A stretch of DNA of 36,055 bases, from NCBI GenBank assembly GCA_044238935.1, contig JBIICI010000020.1, positions 1 to 36,055 of the forward strand. Reading direction: 5' to 3'. This document shows positions 7,929 to 16,534 of the stretch, piece by piece. The first letter of the stretch is position 1, and the number at the start of each line of letters is the position of its first letter. This DNA is from JBIICI01 sp044238935 (GTDB lineage Bacteria > Pseudomonadota > Alphaproteobacteria > Micavibrionales > Micavibrionaceae). The notes under the pieces were generated by a model. It saw nothing but the letters and a program-made list of their open reading frames with translations. It was not told the origin of the DNA and ran no database searches. The position numbers were made by a program, and so were the translations under genes.

Positions 7929-9296
7929 TTATGATGGGGTGGGGGAGGCTGTCCGCTTTAGAACGGCTGTGAAAAATCCATCTGTTTGGTGTGTGTGGGG
8001 AAACAGGCGTAAGAAATCACTGGAAACAGGGCAATCACCTGTGACGGATTGGTCTTGTTTTAATTGCGCCCATAATGTGGGGATAGGAACAATTTCATAA
8101 TCAGGGTGATTTTGTAAGAATTTTTTGATCTGATGTTCGTTTTCCTCTTGGAACAAAGAACATGTGCCATAAACCAGATGACCGCCGACTTTGACTTTAT
8201 CAGCAACGCGTTCCAAAATATCGGCTTGGGTTGTTGTTAAAATCTCTAAATCAGGGGCAGCATTGCGCCAGCGCATATCAGGGTTACGACGCCATGTGCC
8301 GCTGCCGGAACAGGGAACATCCAACAGAACCACATCAAAAGCAGCCTTTTGACGGCGCAGCCATTTGCGATTTTTCTCATCGGATAGGGGGCGGAGCTCA
8401 TAATTATGAACGCCTGCACGTTTTAAACGATTGCGGGATTTTTCCAATCGAGCGCTTTCTAAATCCATGGCAACGATGCGGCCTTTATTTTGCATCATTG
8501 CCGCCAGTGCCAGCGTTTTTCCGCCTGCCCCTGCGCAATAATCCAGCACTTGCATGCTGGGTTTGACATTTGCCAACAGGGCAATTAGCTGTGATCCTTC
8601 ATCTTGGATGTCCACCCAGCCTTTGGCTAATAAATTGGCTTGGGATAAAAATATTTTGCGGCTGGCGCGAATACCCCAAGGGGAATAGGGGGTTTCCGAT
8701 ACGTCGCGGTCTAATTTCCGCAAGGCGGCTAGAGCTTTTTCGCGTGTGCTTTTCAGCAAATTGGTGCGCATATCCAGTGGTGCATTTTCTAACATAGCCT
8801 GCATCGCCACGGCAAAATCATCACCAAAGACAGATTTCAGGCGCGGATAATCGGCCTCAGGGCATTCACACTGCACCCATTCAGGCATATTGTCATGAAT
8901 TAATGTTTTGCCGTGCAGGTCGGATATAAATTTCTTTTCATTATGCGTGAGGGGTGTTGCGGCATAACGGGCGCGGTTATCTGTTTTTGTGTCTTCGTCA
9001 TCATTTAAAAATAAGCCATCTAAATGATCGCCGCGCCCTTCACCAAGACATAACCATAGCAACACACGATGGCGTGGTGTATCGGGGATAGAAATATGCT
9101 GTAGCCACCAGCCAAGCCGTGCATGGCTGCGGGTGATGTTATACAGGCGCTCAACAATATCGCGGCGGTCTTTTGACCCCACAAAGCGCCGTTGATTTAA
9201 AAAATCACCAACAATCTTATCCATCGGCAGATTGGGGAGCTTTTGTAATAATTCCAAAAGGTCAATTAACAGGTCAATACGGGCGGCGGGGGTCAT
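7929..9296 (-). CDS. RsmB/NOP-family 16S rRNA cytosine-C5 methyltransferase
   Basis: This 455-residue SAM-dependent RNA m5C methyltransferase has the two-cysteine mechanism: Cys329 in LLDVPCSGSGTWRRNPDMRW and Cys379 in YGTCSLFQEEN. The SAM-binding motif is DYCAGAGGKT at 252-261. The N-terminal 150 or so residues are helical and NusB-like, as in RsmB/Sun, which modifies C967 of 16S rRNA in E. coli. Exact target assignment is by family only. It follows the fliK-like gene by 46 nt on the same strand and precedes the ArsR gene after 123 nt. Confidence 0.88.
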   Translation of the reverse strand: MTPAARIDLLIDLLELLQKLPNLPMDKIVGDFLNQRRFVGSKDRRDIVERLYNITRSHARLGWWLQHISIPDTPRHRVLLWLCLGEGRGDHLDGLFLNDDEDTKTDNRARYAATPLTHNEKKFISDLHGKTLIHDNMPEWVQCECPEADYPRLKSVFGDDFAVAMQAMLENAPLDMRTNLLKSTREKALAALRKLDRDVSETPYSPWGIRASRKIFLSQANLLAKGWVDIQDEGSQLIALLANVKPSMQVLDYCAGAGGKTLALAAMMQNKGRIVAMDLESARLEKSRNRLKRAGVHNYELRPLSDEKNRKWLRRQKAAFDVVLLDVPCSGSGTWRRNPDMRWRNAAPDLEILTTTQADILERVADKVKVGGHLVYGTCSLFQEENEHQIKKFLQNHPDYEIVPIPTLWAQLKQDQSVTGDCPVSSDFLRLFPHTHQTDGFFTAVLKRTASPTPS

Positions 9297-9342
9297 TTTT
9301 GTTTCTCTGAATTTATAAAAAATATACGGGATAAAAATATCA

Positions 9343-11322
9343 TTATCGGGTTACTATATGATTTTTGATCTTTTGTCCAACATTAAACCATTTATGGGGG
9401 TCGTTTTGGAATTCTAGTTGCCCCGAAAGCCCACATTCGCGCAAAGCCTGTTGATATAAATAACGCAGCATTTGTCGATTATCTTGGTGAAATTCCGTAA
9501 TGGTGCGCAGCACAATATCCAGCCTTTGATCCTTTAGGAATCCATCAATTTGGACTGATCCCATGCGCGATAGCCCTAAATCAAAAATAAAACGCATGGG
9601 CTTTGATGATCCTTGTTCTGTTTTATCGTCATTGCCTTGATGGGTATGCGGTTCATCACGCACATGTAGCATCATTTTTTCAAAGCCATGTTCTGTGTGA
9701 ACGGGGATCATATGGCTGCGCCATGGGCGATTATCATGATCTTCGGTCACAAAACCGTCTTTGGGTAATGTTGTTTTGATTTGCTCCAATGTATCCATTA
9801 AATTGGCTCGCGATGATTGTGCGTCATCCAAAGATTGCAGTTTCAACCATGCGGCAGGATCATTTTTCTTAACGCGTGATAAAAACAGCATCATGGTCGC
9901 CGTTAAATGAATTTTATCATTTTCAGGATCATGCCCATTGATGATGGGGCTGTTGAAATGAGTTTGGTTTATGATATTTTGGAATAAGGCTTTGAATTCA
10001 GGCCACTGATAATTCGGGGAATTTTGTGCAAGCTGTAAAGGGAAGGTTTGAGGTTGTAATATAGGAATGCCAAATTCTGTAGCCCCTGTATCAATCGGCA
10101 TTGTTTGTAATAAATATAGAGGGATTTGTATGGAAATTGAGTTTTTTAAAGGGATATTGGGGATGTTGGATAAATCAGTATGATAAAAATTACTGATCGG
10201 AAATTGACCTGATGCAGGATGGGCGGCAGAATAAAATTCTGGGATTTCTAAGAAGTTTTGTGTGTTTTGTATAGGGTGAAAGCGCGCCTGTATTAAATCA
10301 GGGGCGCCATTGAGCAGCAAAGAAGTTGATGAAAATAAAGGGGGATTTTGTAAGTATATGATGGATGATGTTTTTGCTGTTGTCCCCGTTTGTATGGTTT
10401 CAGGAAATACGGATTCGGGCAATGGCGATAATGTTGCTTTGAAATCAATTTTTAAAATAAGTCTATTTTGATGTGCCGCAAAAGGACTAAATTGAGGGAT
10501 AGAAACAGGTGTTTTGGTGGTAGGAATCTGCCCCAATATATTTTGCAATAAGCTCCCTTGAAACGGGTTTGCAATTGTGACACGGGGCGGTGAAATGATT
10601 GAGATCGCGGGATCATTAACATAGGGGATTTTAAATCCATTTTCCAAAGAGGGCAGATCAATCAGGTCAAATAAAATTGGCTGTGATGTTGCTGGATTTA
10701 AGGGGAGTTTATAAGGGCTGTTTATAACATTCGGTTCTAATGTCTGGGGTGTGTTTTGGGATAATTGTTCCGCCGCACGAATGGCCGCACGGGCAATAGA
10801 GGGTAGAATAGGTTGCAGCTGAATTTTAAGCTCTTTGACCTCAATCGCTGTTTGATCTGAGGTAAAGGTTTCAATGTTTTGAGGCGAAATCTTTTCGGAA
10901 TAGGGGCGTTGATAGGCTAAATCTGTCTTTTGTGTATTGATTGTGGGGATATTTTTTTGATCTGCTGGGGGAGTTTGTATTTCAACGCGTGGAGGCGTCA
11001 CGCGAATTCTAATGGTTGCTTCCACTTGGTTTTCGTCATTCACTTGATATTGCCATTCAATGGCTTGACCATTTTCAAGATCAGGTAAGGGGTTTGTGGT
11101 TTTGACCTCAATCGGCTTTGGGCTGTTGGGGCTGTGGATAATCAGGCGTTGATCTGTGGTTTTTTCAATATAACCGCCTTGCCATGTTTTGGGCGTGGCG
11201 ATGATCGAAAGTGGGTCAGTTGTCGTGCCACGAATTAAATTCAGACTGCCGCGATTTTGCCCTTGCGTGGAATCAAAGCGCAAAGATGATAAGAGGGAAA
11301 AAAAATCTGATCCTTTGCTCAT
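9343..11322 (-). CDS. FliK-like flagellar hook-length control protein
   Basis: The product has 659 residues. The first 470 or so are low-complexity, rich in Pro, Gln, Thr, Ile and Asn, with no recognised domain, as expected for a secreted molecular ruler. The C-terminal part (about 575-650) has LGLSRMGSVQIDGFLKDQRLDI, and then a helical stretch ending ALRECGLSG. This resembles the Flg_hook domain of FliK, which switches export specificity when the hook is finished. Its ATG overlaps the fliJ stop by 4 nt (ATGA), so the two are translationally coupled, which strongly supports a flagellar role. FliK sequences diverge fast, hence moderate confidence. Confidence 0.6.
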   Translation of the reverse strand: MSKGSDFFSLLSSLRFDSTQGQNRGSLNLIRGTTTDPLSIIATPKTWQGGYIEKTTDQRLIIHSPNSPKPIEVKTTNPLPDLENGQAIEWQYQVNDENQVEATIRIRVTPPRVEIQTPPADQKNIPTINTQKTDLAYQRPYSEKISPQNIETFTSDQTAIEVKELKIQLQPILPSIARAAIRAAEQLSQNTPQTLEPNVINSPYKLPLNPATSQPILFDLIDLPSLENGFKIPYVNDPAISIISPPRVTIANPFQGSLLQNILGQIPTTKTPVSIPQFSPFAAHQNRLILKIDFKATLSPLPESVFPETIQTGTTAKTSSIIYLQNPPLFSSTSLLLNGAPDLIQARFHPIQNTQNFLEIPEFYSAAHPASGQFPISNFYHTDLSNIPNIPLKNSISIQIPLYLLQTMPIDTGATEFGIPILQPQTFPLQLAQNSPNYQWPEFKALFQNIINQTHFNSPIINGHDPENDKIHLTATMMLFLSRVKKNDPAAWLKLQSLDDAQSSRANLMDTLEQIKTTLPKDGFVTEDHDNRPWRSHMIPVHTEHGFEKMMLHVRDEPHTHQGNDDKTEQGSSKPMRFIFDLGLSRMGSVQIDGFLKDQRLDIVLRTITEFHQDNRQMLRYLYQQALRECGLSGQLEFQNDPHKWFNVGQKIKNHIVTR

Positions 11323-11792
11323 GACGTGCTGTCTTCTGTTTCTGTGTCCGTCTCCGTCTCCGTTTCATTGATGCTTTGATGACGGCGGAAAATTTGCAGC
11401 GCAATCTCATCCATGGCCTGATCATCTTTGGCTTTTTGTTTGGCATCTGCGATGGATTGACGGTTTTTCTTAGTGATTTCAATTTTCTTTAATTCCGCAT
11501 ACATATCGCGCAAATCATCTTGGGCAACTTCAATCCGTTTATTGATTTTTGCAAGGGCGCTGTCCAGCTGGCTCATTTTAAAGGTGACGCCGCGTTCATA
11601 CTGCATGAAATAGGTCATGGCGTTAAGCTCCTTAATCTCCGACACGGCAGCGCGTTCTTTTTCACATTCGATAATCAGGGCTTCTTTACGAATTTCGTAT
11701 GTTGAGGCTTCTTTTAACAGCCCTGCGATAACGCGACGTTTTTCATCAATGCGATATTGTCGTAAACGGATCAGGCTGTCTAATGTCGCCAT
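11319..11792 (-). CDS. fliJ: FliJ-like flagellar export chaperone
   Basis: The 157-residue protein is almost wholly helical and charged. It starts MATLDSLIRLRQYRIDEKRR, the usual alphaproteobacterial FliJ opening, and has heptad-rich helices to about residue 135. FliJ forms an antiparallel coiled coil inside the export ATPase ring and helps load substrates. The length fits the family (about 140-160). The last residues are a run of alternating Thr and Glu/Asp encoded by a short GAGACG-type repeat, probably a disordered tail. It sits 8 nt after the lipoprotein gene and overlaps the fliK-like gene by 4 nt. Confidence 0.75.
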   Translation of the reverse strand: MATLDSLIRLRQYRIDEKRRVIAGLLKEASTYEIRKEALIIECEKERAAVSEIKELNAMTYFMQYERGVTFKMSQLDSALAKINKRIEVAQDDLRDMYAELKKIEITKKNRQSIADAKQKAKDDQAMDEIALQIFRRHQSINETETETDTETEDSTS

Positions 11793-11800
11793 ATATCATC

Positions 11801-12307
11801 TTACTGCATCTGCAGGCCATTATGATCATATAATCCGACCGCATATTTGGTATGCCAGTCACGCAAATAAAATAAACCTGCAGGGTGTGTTTGGGTAATG
11901 CCATAAATATGATCAACCACCTGCACCATCTTACGTTGATTTTCAGGGCTTAGGCGGTAAAATGCCGGTCCCACAACCATCACAGGGATGCCTTCAGATT
12001 CATTTTGGGCGCGGATAATATCGGCGCGATATAATAAATCCATGGTTTTTTCAGCACCCCCCACGGCACTGATCCATTGCTGTGGTTTCCAATTTGCATC
12101 CAATTTTTGACGGTATAAATGGGTTAAGATTGGATCATCCTTATAGGGTTTGAAATCTTGGTCTTGGCCAGTAACCTTCCAATGGCGCGCTGGCCAATAA
12201 AAGGACGGCCAATTTAAAAAAGGCAATGTCCGTTTTGATGTGCCAATCGGTGTATGGGTGCAACCAACACATAGGCTTAATAAAATCACCAAACAAAAAA
12301 AACGCAT
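11801..12307 (-). CDS. putative lipoprotein of unknown function
   Basis: The frame is open from 12376, but the ATG at 12305-12307 is preferred. An AAAGGTTG ribosome site lies just upstream, and the product then starts MRFFCLVILLSLCVGC, a short lipoprotein signal with a cysteine at residue 16. The lipobox has Cys at -3, which is less usual. The 168-residue product has aromatic-rich segments (FLNWPSFYWPARHW) and no domain I recognise. It is the first gene before fliJ (8-nt gap), so it may have an envelope role linked to the flagellum. That link comes from position only. Confidence 0.65.
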   Translation of the reverse strand: MRFFCLVILLSLCVGCTHTPIGTSKRTLPFLNWPSFYWPARHWKVTGQDQDFKPYKDDPILTHLYRQKLDANWKPQQWISAVGGAEKTMDLLYRADIIRAQNESEGIPVMVVGPAFYRLSPENQRKMVQVVDHIYGITQTHPAGLFYLRDWHTKYAVGLYDHNGLQMQ

Positions 12308-12394
12308 AACATCAACCTTTGTTAAATATCGCAATAAAAACAGGGTAATGATAGCGCGTTCGTTAGGGATAATCAATTCATATCTATCACGAAA

Positions 12395-12431
12395 AAAAAC
12401 CGCATCATTATTAATAAATGATGCGGTTTTT
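12395..12431. terminator. strong bidirectional Rho-independent terminator
   Basis: AAAAACCGCATCATT (12395-12409) and AATGATGCGGTTTTT (12417-12431) make a 15-bp stem with a 7-nt loop. The A-run on one side and T-run on the other give a U-tract in either direction. It lies just past the stop (12450) of the small minus-strand gene and upstream of the lipoprotein gene, so it isolates the two units. Confidence 0.85.
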
Positions 12432-12449
12432 GAATTGTTTTGAATGATT

Positions 12450-12746
12450 CTATAGGCCGTAAATATTTTGAGCGCGTAATTTGGCTTTTTGTTCTAATGT
12501 TAAAAATCCTATTGTAACGGGACTTGCGGGGATTGCTTTATGGCCTAAATCCTCAGTTTGGGTATTGCGCAGTGCCAACGCATTAAAATCATCTGTGTGG
12601 GCAGGGTCAATCGAATGGTTATTCCAATTGCTTTGTTTACCCATGATATGGGTAATGTTTGTAGTTGGAAATAACTTATTTGAGGTTTCTTCGGAAATGA
12701 TAATTTTTTTTTGTTCATGGAACCTAATGTGCGGATTGTATGCCAT
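12450..12746 (-). CDS. small protein of unknown function (98 aa)
   Basis: I do not recognise this protein. It begins MAYNPHIRFHEQKKIIISEE, has no signal peptide or membrane segment, is polar with several His and Asn residues, and ends LTLEQKAKLRAQNIYGL, which could be a short helix. A GAGAGAAA ribosome site precedes the ATG. It is the second gene of a two-gene unit with its own promoter (13009-13037) and terminator (12395-12431). The antisense frame is also open and hydrophobic, but the ribosome sites and the promoter/terminator pair favour the minus strand. Confidence 0.6.
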   Translation of the reverse strand: MAYNPHIRFHEQKKIIISEETSNKLFPTTNITHIMGKQSNWNNHSIDPAHTDDFNALALRNTQTEDLGHKAIPASPVTIGFLTLEQKAKLRAQNIYGL

Positions 12747-12769
12747 AAATTTCTCTCTATTTTCTATTT

Positions 12770-12970
12770 TTATGTTGGTGTATTTGTTGGAAGTATTAGT
12801 CTTTTTTTTGTTGTATCTTGTGTTAAAAAAGTATCGCCCCCTTGTGCAACGACGTTTGAAAATGGAGTTGTAACGTTTTTTGCATTTTTTATGTTTCCAT
12901 CACATTTCACAAGTTTTTTACCATATGGGTCGTGTGTCGGTATTTGACTTGCTGGTATTATATTTGCCAT
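12770..12970 (-). CDS. small protein of unknown function (66 aa)
   Basis: Two in-frame ATGs exist, at 12979 and 12970. The AGGAAAGG ribosome site touches the first and is well spaced (about 9 nt) from the second, so the product most likely starts MANIIPASQIPTHDPYGKK. It is small, polar, basic and lacks membrane segments; it holds one cysteine. No family is recognised. It lies 23 nt before the 98-residue gene and 32 nt or so after the predicted transcription start, so it is the leader gene of this unit. Confidence 0.55.
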   Translation of the reverse strand: MANIIPASQIPTHDPYGKKLVKCDGNIKNAKNVTTPFSNVVAQGGDTFLTQDTTKKRLILPTNTPT

Positions 12971-13008
12971 AAAGCGCATCCTTTCCTGTTTTTATCGTAT
13001 TTTTTGTG

Positions 13009-13037
13009 AAAATAATGAAAAAACACCCTTATGTCAA
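13009..13037 (-). promoter_or_regulatory. near-consensus promoter of the small two-gene unit
   Basis: On the minus strand TTGACA (13037-13032) is followed by a 17-nt spacer and TATTTT (13014-13009). The perfect -35 with ideal spacing makes this one of the best sigma-70-type promoters in the window. Transcription would begin near 13002, about 30 nt before the small gene. Confidence 0.65.
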
Positions 13038-13068
13038 TGTTTTTCTTGTTAAAAGGCAAAGTTATTTT

Positions 13069-13890
13069 TTAATCGCCCTTAATGACCCTAGCGGCTGTTA
13101 AAACATGCACAGAGCCTGAGCCTGCTTTTTTTAAGATACGGGCGCATTCCGATAAGGTTGATCCTGTTGTAAACACATCATCAATCAATAAAATATTTTT
13201 CCCCTGAATCGTGGCTGGATATGGAATGGAAAAAGCGTTTTTGACATTGGCTTTGCGGCGTTCTTTTCCTTTTAAATGTTTGTTTTGGGCGTTGATGCTG
13301 CCTTGAACAGTGGTGCGTTTGTGACGAATAAGGGATTGATGATCAACGGGAAGGTTGGTTTTTTGTCCCAACGCATCGGCCAATAATCCGGCTTGATTAT
13401 AACGCCGTTTTAAAAATCGCCAACGATGCAGCGGAACGGGAATAATAAGATCAATATTGCTTTCAAATAAGATGGGCCCGCATTGTAGCATCCATTGCGC
13501 CAAATAGTCAGATAAAGAGGTTTTATCCGCATGTTTAAAAAGTAAGATTAAATCACGCCCTGCATTTTTATAGCGAAAGGCACTGCGTGCCATATCAAAA
13601 TCATAGCTATTTTCCAAGCAATCATTGCAAATTGACAGTGGCGGAACATCAGGCGTTGTCGAATCACTTAAGAAATTTTCAGCCGTCTGAATCGAAAAAT
13701 CAAAGGGATATCCACAATTCCAACAGCAAGGATCGGTGATAAAATGCATCTTTGTCCATATGGAGGCATGGATTTGCCCTTGTTTATCCACAGGCTGCCC
13801 TGATAAAGGACAGCGCGGAGGGAAGATGAAATCTATTGTTTTTTCAATATATTGCGATAATTGTATAGGCATTTTTGGTGCTTGGATCAT
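13069..13890 (-). CDS. comF: ComF-family phosphoribosyltransferase-like protein
   Basis: The protein has 273 residues if the first ATG is used; a second ATG six codons later is possible, and no clear ribosome site decides. The N-terminal part is a zinc-ribbon-like region with cysteines in CPLSG (27), CCWNCG (55, 56, 59) and CNDC (88, 91). The C-terminal part is a type I phosphoribosyltransferase fold with IIPVPLH, RYNQA and the PRPP loop LLIDDVFTTGST. ComF proteins take part in DNA uptake (natural transformation) in some bacteria. Many genomes carry comF without known competence. It diverges from the large methyltransferase gene. Confidence 0.88.
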   Translation of the reverse strand: MIQAPKMPIQLSQYIEKTIDFIFPPRCPLSGQPVDKQGQIHASIWTKMHFITDPCCWNCGYPFDFSIQTAENFLSDSTTPDVPPLSICNDCLENSYDFDMARSAFRYKNAGRDLILLFKHADKTSLSDYLAQWMLQCGPILFESNIDLIIPVPLHRWRFLKRRYNQAGLLADALGQKTNLPVDHQSLIRHKRTTVQGSINAQNKHLKGKERRKANVKNAFSIPYPATIQGKNILLIDDVFTTGSTLSECARILKKAGSGSVHVLTAARVIKGD

Positions 13891-13916
13891 ACCCTGATTT
13901 TAGAATAAGCCCTTTG

Positions 13917-13946
13917 TTGAAATCAATATAAATTGCATCATATAAA
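13917..13946 (+). promoter_or_regulatory. candidate promoter of the methyltransferase-fusion gene
   Basis: TTGAAA (13917-13922), an 18-nt spacer, then TATAAA (13941-13946), 50 nt before the ATG at 13996. The region also holds the comF 5' end on the other strand. Confidence 0.45.
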
Positions 13947-13995
13947 ATTATTCGATAAGATCACAACGAATTAAATAACGGCAAAAACTCAACTT

Positions 13996-16530
13996 ATGAT
14001 TGAAGTCAAAAAGCAAGCAGCATCGGCTTCTCACTCTTTCCAACGGGAACAACAGCCTGTTGGGGGTGGGTCGCCTGTATCGATAAGTTTAAGGCCTCAA
14101 TTAAAGGATACAAAAACAGGCTTTGAATCTGTTGAAAATCGTAATGCGATTTTAAAAAACATCCCATCTTTTCATGTGCGTCAGGCTTGGCATGCGTCTT
14201 CGCATTTGCTTTTGCCGGAACACGCAACCCTCTTAAAAACAGGATGCCGCGAAGGGTATATGAGTGCTGCCTTGGCACTGATTAATCCTGATTTGAATAT
14301 TATTGGGATTGATCAAAATCCACACGCAATTGAACGGGCGAACCAAGCAATCAACCTTCACAATCTTTCTTTCAAAGTGGGTAGTTTCACGGATCAAGAA
14401 TTTTTGAAAAATAATTTCCAACCGCAATCATTGGATGCGATTGTCAATAGTTATATTTTATACCAAATTTATTCAGAGCATAAATTTGACACCAAAAAAA
14501 TATCAGAAACATTAAAAGCGCAATTTGATTTGTTAAAAGTTGGCGGATTAATGTATATCCAAGATTATTCTATGCCGCCACCTGATATATTTGTCTTGCT
14601 TGAGCTACAGGATCAGCAGGGCGGTGATGATTTCTTGACAATGTCTGATGCGCAATTATTAGAATGGTTTTCTGAAAATGCGCGCCCGTGGCAGGATGCA
14701 GGATGTCATGGTTTTTATTTGGAAAAAATGCCCTCACGCCTGCCAAAAACATCTTTATATCGACTACCCTATAAATGGGCGTATGAATTTATTTTGCGCA
14801 AAGATAAACGCGCCGTTTGGGAAGAAGAATTATATAAAGAATATACATTTTATGCCCGACATGATTATCGTCGTGAGCTTCGAAATATTGGGGCGCGTGT
14901 TATGTATTCCGCAGCGCATTGGGATGATGCGGTCATTAAGCGTAAATTTACAGGAAATTTAAAACTCTATTCCGATGATGGCTATCCATTAGAGCTTGCA
15001 CCGACGAGCTATATTCTTGTTGCGCAAAAGGTTGATGAAGGCAGCACGTTGCGTATTCAAGAGCGCCGCCCTTTTCCGATGGAGGAGGGGAAAGAGCGTT
15101 ATCTAAAAATCTCTAGCGCGAAGCATAAAACAGATGGTCGTATTTTTGATGTGATTAGTCGTCATGCCTTTCCTGTGGATTATATTCCGTATCGTCTGTC
15201 GCAAACGGGGCGATTAAAAGTGTTTTTACGCGATGAAGTGCAACGTCCTGTGACCAATGCGGTTCCGCGTAAAGGAAAAAATTTAGATATACGCCGTTGG
15301 TCAGGATATATGATTGAGCCCGTGTCCTTTGATTTGCGTGATGTGCAAACAGTTAATATCATCAATCACAATGATGTTGCGGCTTTTATAAAAGACAAAA
15401 TAGGATTAAAAGTCGCGACGGGGTGCGTCATAGAAAATGGTGCGGGGTATTATCCTGATCCCAAACATATTGATGAATATATTCAAACGCAATATATTCG
15501 CATTGATGCCTTATCCGAAACAGAAAATGCAATCTATGGCTTACGGGAATTTGATGCACAGACAATTTTAAATGCTATTTCTGTGGGCTATATTCCAAAC
15601 AGTCGATTGGAATTACAGATTTTATATTTATTCCGTCATTTAGGCATTAAATATGAAAGTTGGGATTCCATGCCGATGGAGCTGCAGACGCAACCTGATG
15701 ATGCGATGCCGATTGAGGATTTAGAGTCTTTGATGGATCAATATCAAAATGATCAATCCGAGAAAAATCACAAAACCGATTATCATTTTCAAAAATCGAC
15801 ACAAGGACAATTTCGCCATATCCAGTCCGCTTTTGTGCAAGAAGGTTTGGTCGAAGGGGTTTTAAGAGGGGTTAGCTCGCATAATCACGAATTTGTGGTT
15901 TCCAACCAACATGCGGATAATGTTGCGGTTGTTTTGCCTTTGGTCAAAAAACTTTCAGGTGAAGTAATGGCGGGTATCGTGAAGGATTTTCATCCTATCC
16001 CCCAACGCTATAAAGGGGATGGGACAATGATCAGCTGTCCTAAGTTTAACTTACCGCCCCATATTTCCAGTTATGAGATGGCGCGTAAATATGTCGCCGA
16101 TCAATTCGAAGTCCCGATTGAATATGTTAGCAAAATGGGTGAAAGTTTTTTTGTGCATACGGGTATAACCCCACAACGTATCTACCCCTTTGCTGTCAGT
16201 GCCCCTGCCGGAACGGATGCTTATAAACATGGTGTGACGGCATTGGCGCCTTTGGCGAGTTTGTGGAAGCTATTTTATTGTTTTGATATAGCAGGATTGG
16301 AATTTTTGAAAACCATAGCAATAGCCTATAATCAATTTTGTGCCGATAGTGATCTCAGTGTTGCATGGAATTTTGATAAAAGCTTTGCGGCAGAGCAAAG
16401 CGATATTCGCAATATTGAGATTTTAGCGCCTGTTGATTTCTCAAATTATCTTAATCAGCCATATGATAAACCTGCTCCCACTTCTGAGCTGGAGAAGAAA
16501 TCCAAACATTATGGTTTTGAAAAAGAATAA
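13996..16530 (+). CDS. methyltransferase-like domain fused to two degenerate Nudix-like modules
   Basis: The product has 844 residues. Residues 50-200 look like a class I SAM methyltransferase: LLKTGCREGYMSAALAL (motif I, with Lys in place of the usual acidic residue), IIGIDQNPHAIERAN (motif II), LDAIVNSYILY and LLKVGGLMYIQDYS. Residues 370-545 resemble a Nudix domain of the ADP-ribose pyrophosphatase type: DVISRHAFPVDYIPY, the RWSGYMIEP strand, ENGAGYYPDPKHIDEY, and a tail like TILNAISVGYI. Residues 630-740 repeat this: HADNVAVVLPLV, YEMARKYVADQFEVP where REUxEExGU would be expected, and HTGITPQRIYPF. The catalytic Nudix residues are missing in both. The Nudix reading is inference from recalled patterns. 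It has its own promoter and faces mraY with a 4-nt gap. Confidence 0.6.
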   Translation: MIEVKKQAASASHSFQREQQPVGGGSPVSISLRPQLKDTKTGFESVENRNAILKNIPSFHVRQAWHASSHLLLPEHATLLKTGCREGYMSAALALINPDLNIIGIDQNPHAIERANQAINLHNLSFKVGSFTDQEFLKNNFQPQSLDAIVNSYILYQIYSEHKFDTKKISETLKAQFDLLKVGGLMYIQDYSMPPPDIFVLLELQDQQGGDDFLTMSDAQLLEWFSENARPWQDAGCHGFYLEKMPSRLPKTSLYRLPYKWAYEFILRKDKRAVWEEELYKEYTFYARHDYRRELRNIGARVMYSAAHWDDAVIKRKFTGNLKLYSDDGYPLELAPTSYILVAQKVDEGSTLRIQERRPFPMEEGKERYLKISSAKHKTDGRIFDVISRHAFPVDYIPYRLSQTGRLKVFLRDEVQRPVTNAVPRKGKNLDIRRWSGYMIEPVSFDLRDVQTVNIINHNDVAAFIKDKIGLKVATGCVIENGAGYYPDPKHIDEYIQTQYIRIDALSETENAIYGLREFDAQTILNAISVGYIPNSRLELQILYLFRHLGIKYESWDSMPMELQTQPDDAMPIEDLESLMDQYQNDQSEKNHKTDYHFQKSTQGQFRHIQSAFVQEGLVEGVLRGVSSHNHEFVVSNQHADNVAVVLPLVKKLSGEVMAGIVKDFHPIPQRYKGDGTMISCPKFNLPPHISSYEMARKYVADQFEVPIEYVSKMGESFFVHTGITPQRIYPFAVSAPAGTDAYKHGVTALAPLASLWKLFYCFDIAGLEFLKTIAIAYNQFCADSDLSVAWNFDKSFAAEQSDIRNIEILAPVDFSNYLNQPYDKPAPTSELEKKSKHYGFEKE

Positions 16531-16534
16531 AAGA

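Noticed and set aside
12481..12873. A plus-strand 130-codon frame with hydrophobic segments
   Set aside because: It is antisense to two small minus-strand genes that have good ribosome sites, a strong promoter and a terminator.
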